From positions 42,717,119-42,781,118 of the forward strand of contig OZ038389.1 in the NCBI GenBank assembly GCA_964036045.1: a DNA stretch of 64,000 bases, given 5' to 3'. The position numbers were made by a program, and so were the translations under genes. Positions 63,450 to 64,000 of the stretch are shown piece by piece. The notes below the pieces were generated by a model, which was not told the origin of the DNA, did no database searches, and saw only the letters and a list, made by a program, of their open reading frames with translations. The DNA is from Eutreptiella sp. 'Long Island Sound 2002' (taxonomy: Eukaryota > Euglenozoa > Euglenophyceae > Eutreptiales > Eutreptiaceae). Positions within the stretch are counted from its first letter, which is position 1. Every line of letters starts with the position of its first letter.

Positions 63450-64000
63450 CGAAATGCATTGCACAACTTGCAACACTGCACGGCCCAAATTCATTCGGCA
63501 CCGACTTCCCAGTCGTTCTGCTTGTACCTTACATGTCAGTGTGTTTGGGCGCTTGAGCACAGACGACAACTGGTGTCCAGCATACAACCCAGAGAAAGCG
63601 GGTTTTTTGTTGGCAGCGGGGGGGGGGGGGGGCGGAATATCAGGAAACACTGAGAGGTTACTGACGGCGATTGGCGATTGGCGGTTACAGTGGCAGTTGA
63701 CGAGTCATCAGCGCGGTTTGGGGTTAAATCGGAGATGGTGGGCTGGTCATTGCCGACGATCGGCCGGCAACCAACATCAGTAACCGCCAGCAGGACACAC
63801 CTCTGGGGGAAGGGTCAACGTTCTGCTTTTTTTTTTTGCACTGCAATTGTGTTCAAAGGAAAATTCCTGCGTCGGAGTCACTTGGGTGCACAAAGACACC
63901 TCCTGTGCACACAACAGCCGCCATTGGGCAAGGAATAGAACGCAAATGAAGCGGTGGTCGCCTATCATTCAGTGAAAGCGGACCATGTGCCACAGAGGGC
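63450..64000. other. no gene; G run and GGCGATTGGCGG-rich stretch
   Basis: A G run at 63619-63632 and a GG-rich degenerate minisatellite at 63660-63790 similar to 31206-31345. A T run lies at 63828-63838. Confidence 0.45.

Overview
The window looks like nuclear DNA of a unicellular eukaryote with a large, repeat-rich genome, most plausibly an alga or related protist; I cannot fix the lineage. Reasons: coding pieces are short exons with GT-AG borders, two recognisable genes are strictly eukaryotic (a TMEM260-type O-mannosyltransferase and the protein phosphatase 4 regulatory subunit PPP4R2), a membrane-bound hybrid histidine kinase points to a protist or alga, and most of the sequence is microsatellites, minisatellites and small inverted-repeat transposons. 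There are no operons, Shine-Dalgarno sites or CRISPR arrays, and most long open frames are by-products of repeats.

Layout. 0-6 kb: repeats, a convincing internal exon (1662-2012, minus), a possible small gene (4285-4647) and a transposon (5049-5457) inserted in a short tandem repeat. 6.8-8.7 kb: an F-box-like leucine-rich-repeat gene with 19 nearly identical 29-residue repeats. 9-13 kb: dispersed repeats and an inverted-repeat element carrying a small Lys-rich frame. 13.5-14.6 kb: a GC-rich endonuclease/exonuclease/phosphatase gene. 15-22 kb: a terminal exon, a tRNA-derived SINE and a 234-bp tandem array. 22.4-29.8 kb (minus): the PPP4R2 gene, rebuilt here from four exons, with a second phase-compatible terminal exon in its first intron. 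30.5-35.1 kb: two terminal exons of unknown genes around a 44-bp minisatellite.

35.9-45.2 kb: the most unusual part, a tandem array of about 1-kb units each holding the last three exons of one unknown gene. Two units carry the same 0.7-kb transposon at the same base with an identical 8-bp target duplication, and one unit has a deletion ending in that transposon.

46-49 kb: a Tc1/mariner-like miniature element inside a SINE-like repeat, then a gene whose two coding blocks are separated by an 11-nt GT-AG segment, then a membrane-protein-like exon. 49.2-52.9 kb (minus): a hybrid histidine kinase split by a 1.5-kb intron. 57.5-59.8 kb (minus): an uninterrupted TMEM260-family gene. 62-63.5 kb: a small minus-strand frame and a spliced plus-strand gene of unknown function.

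The genes do not form an evident pathway. All gene models were read by eye from reading frames and splice borders; exon limits are inferences unless stated.
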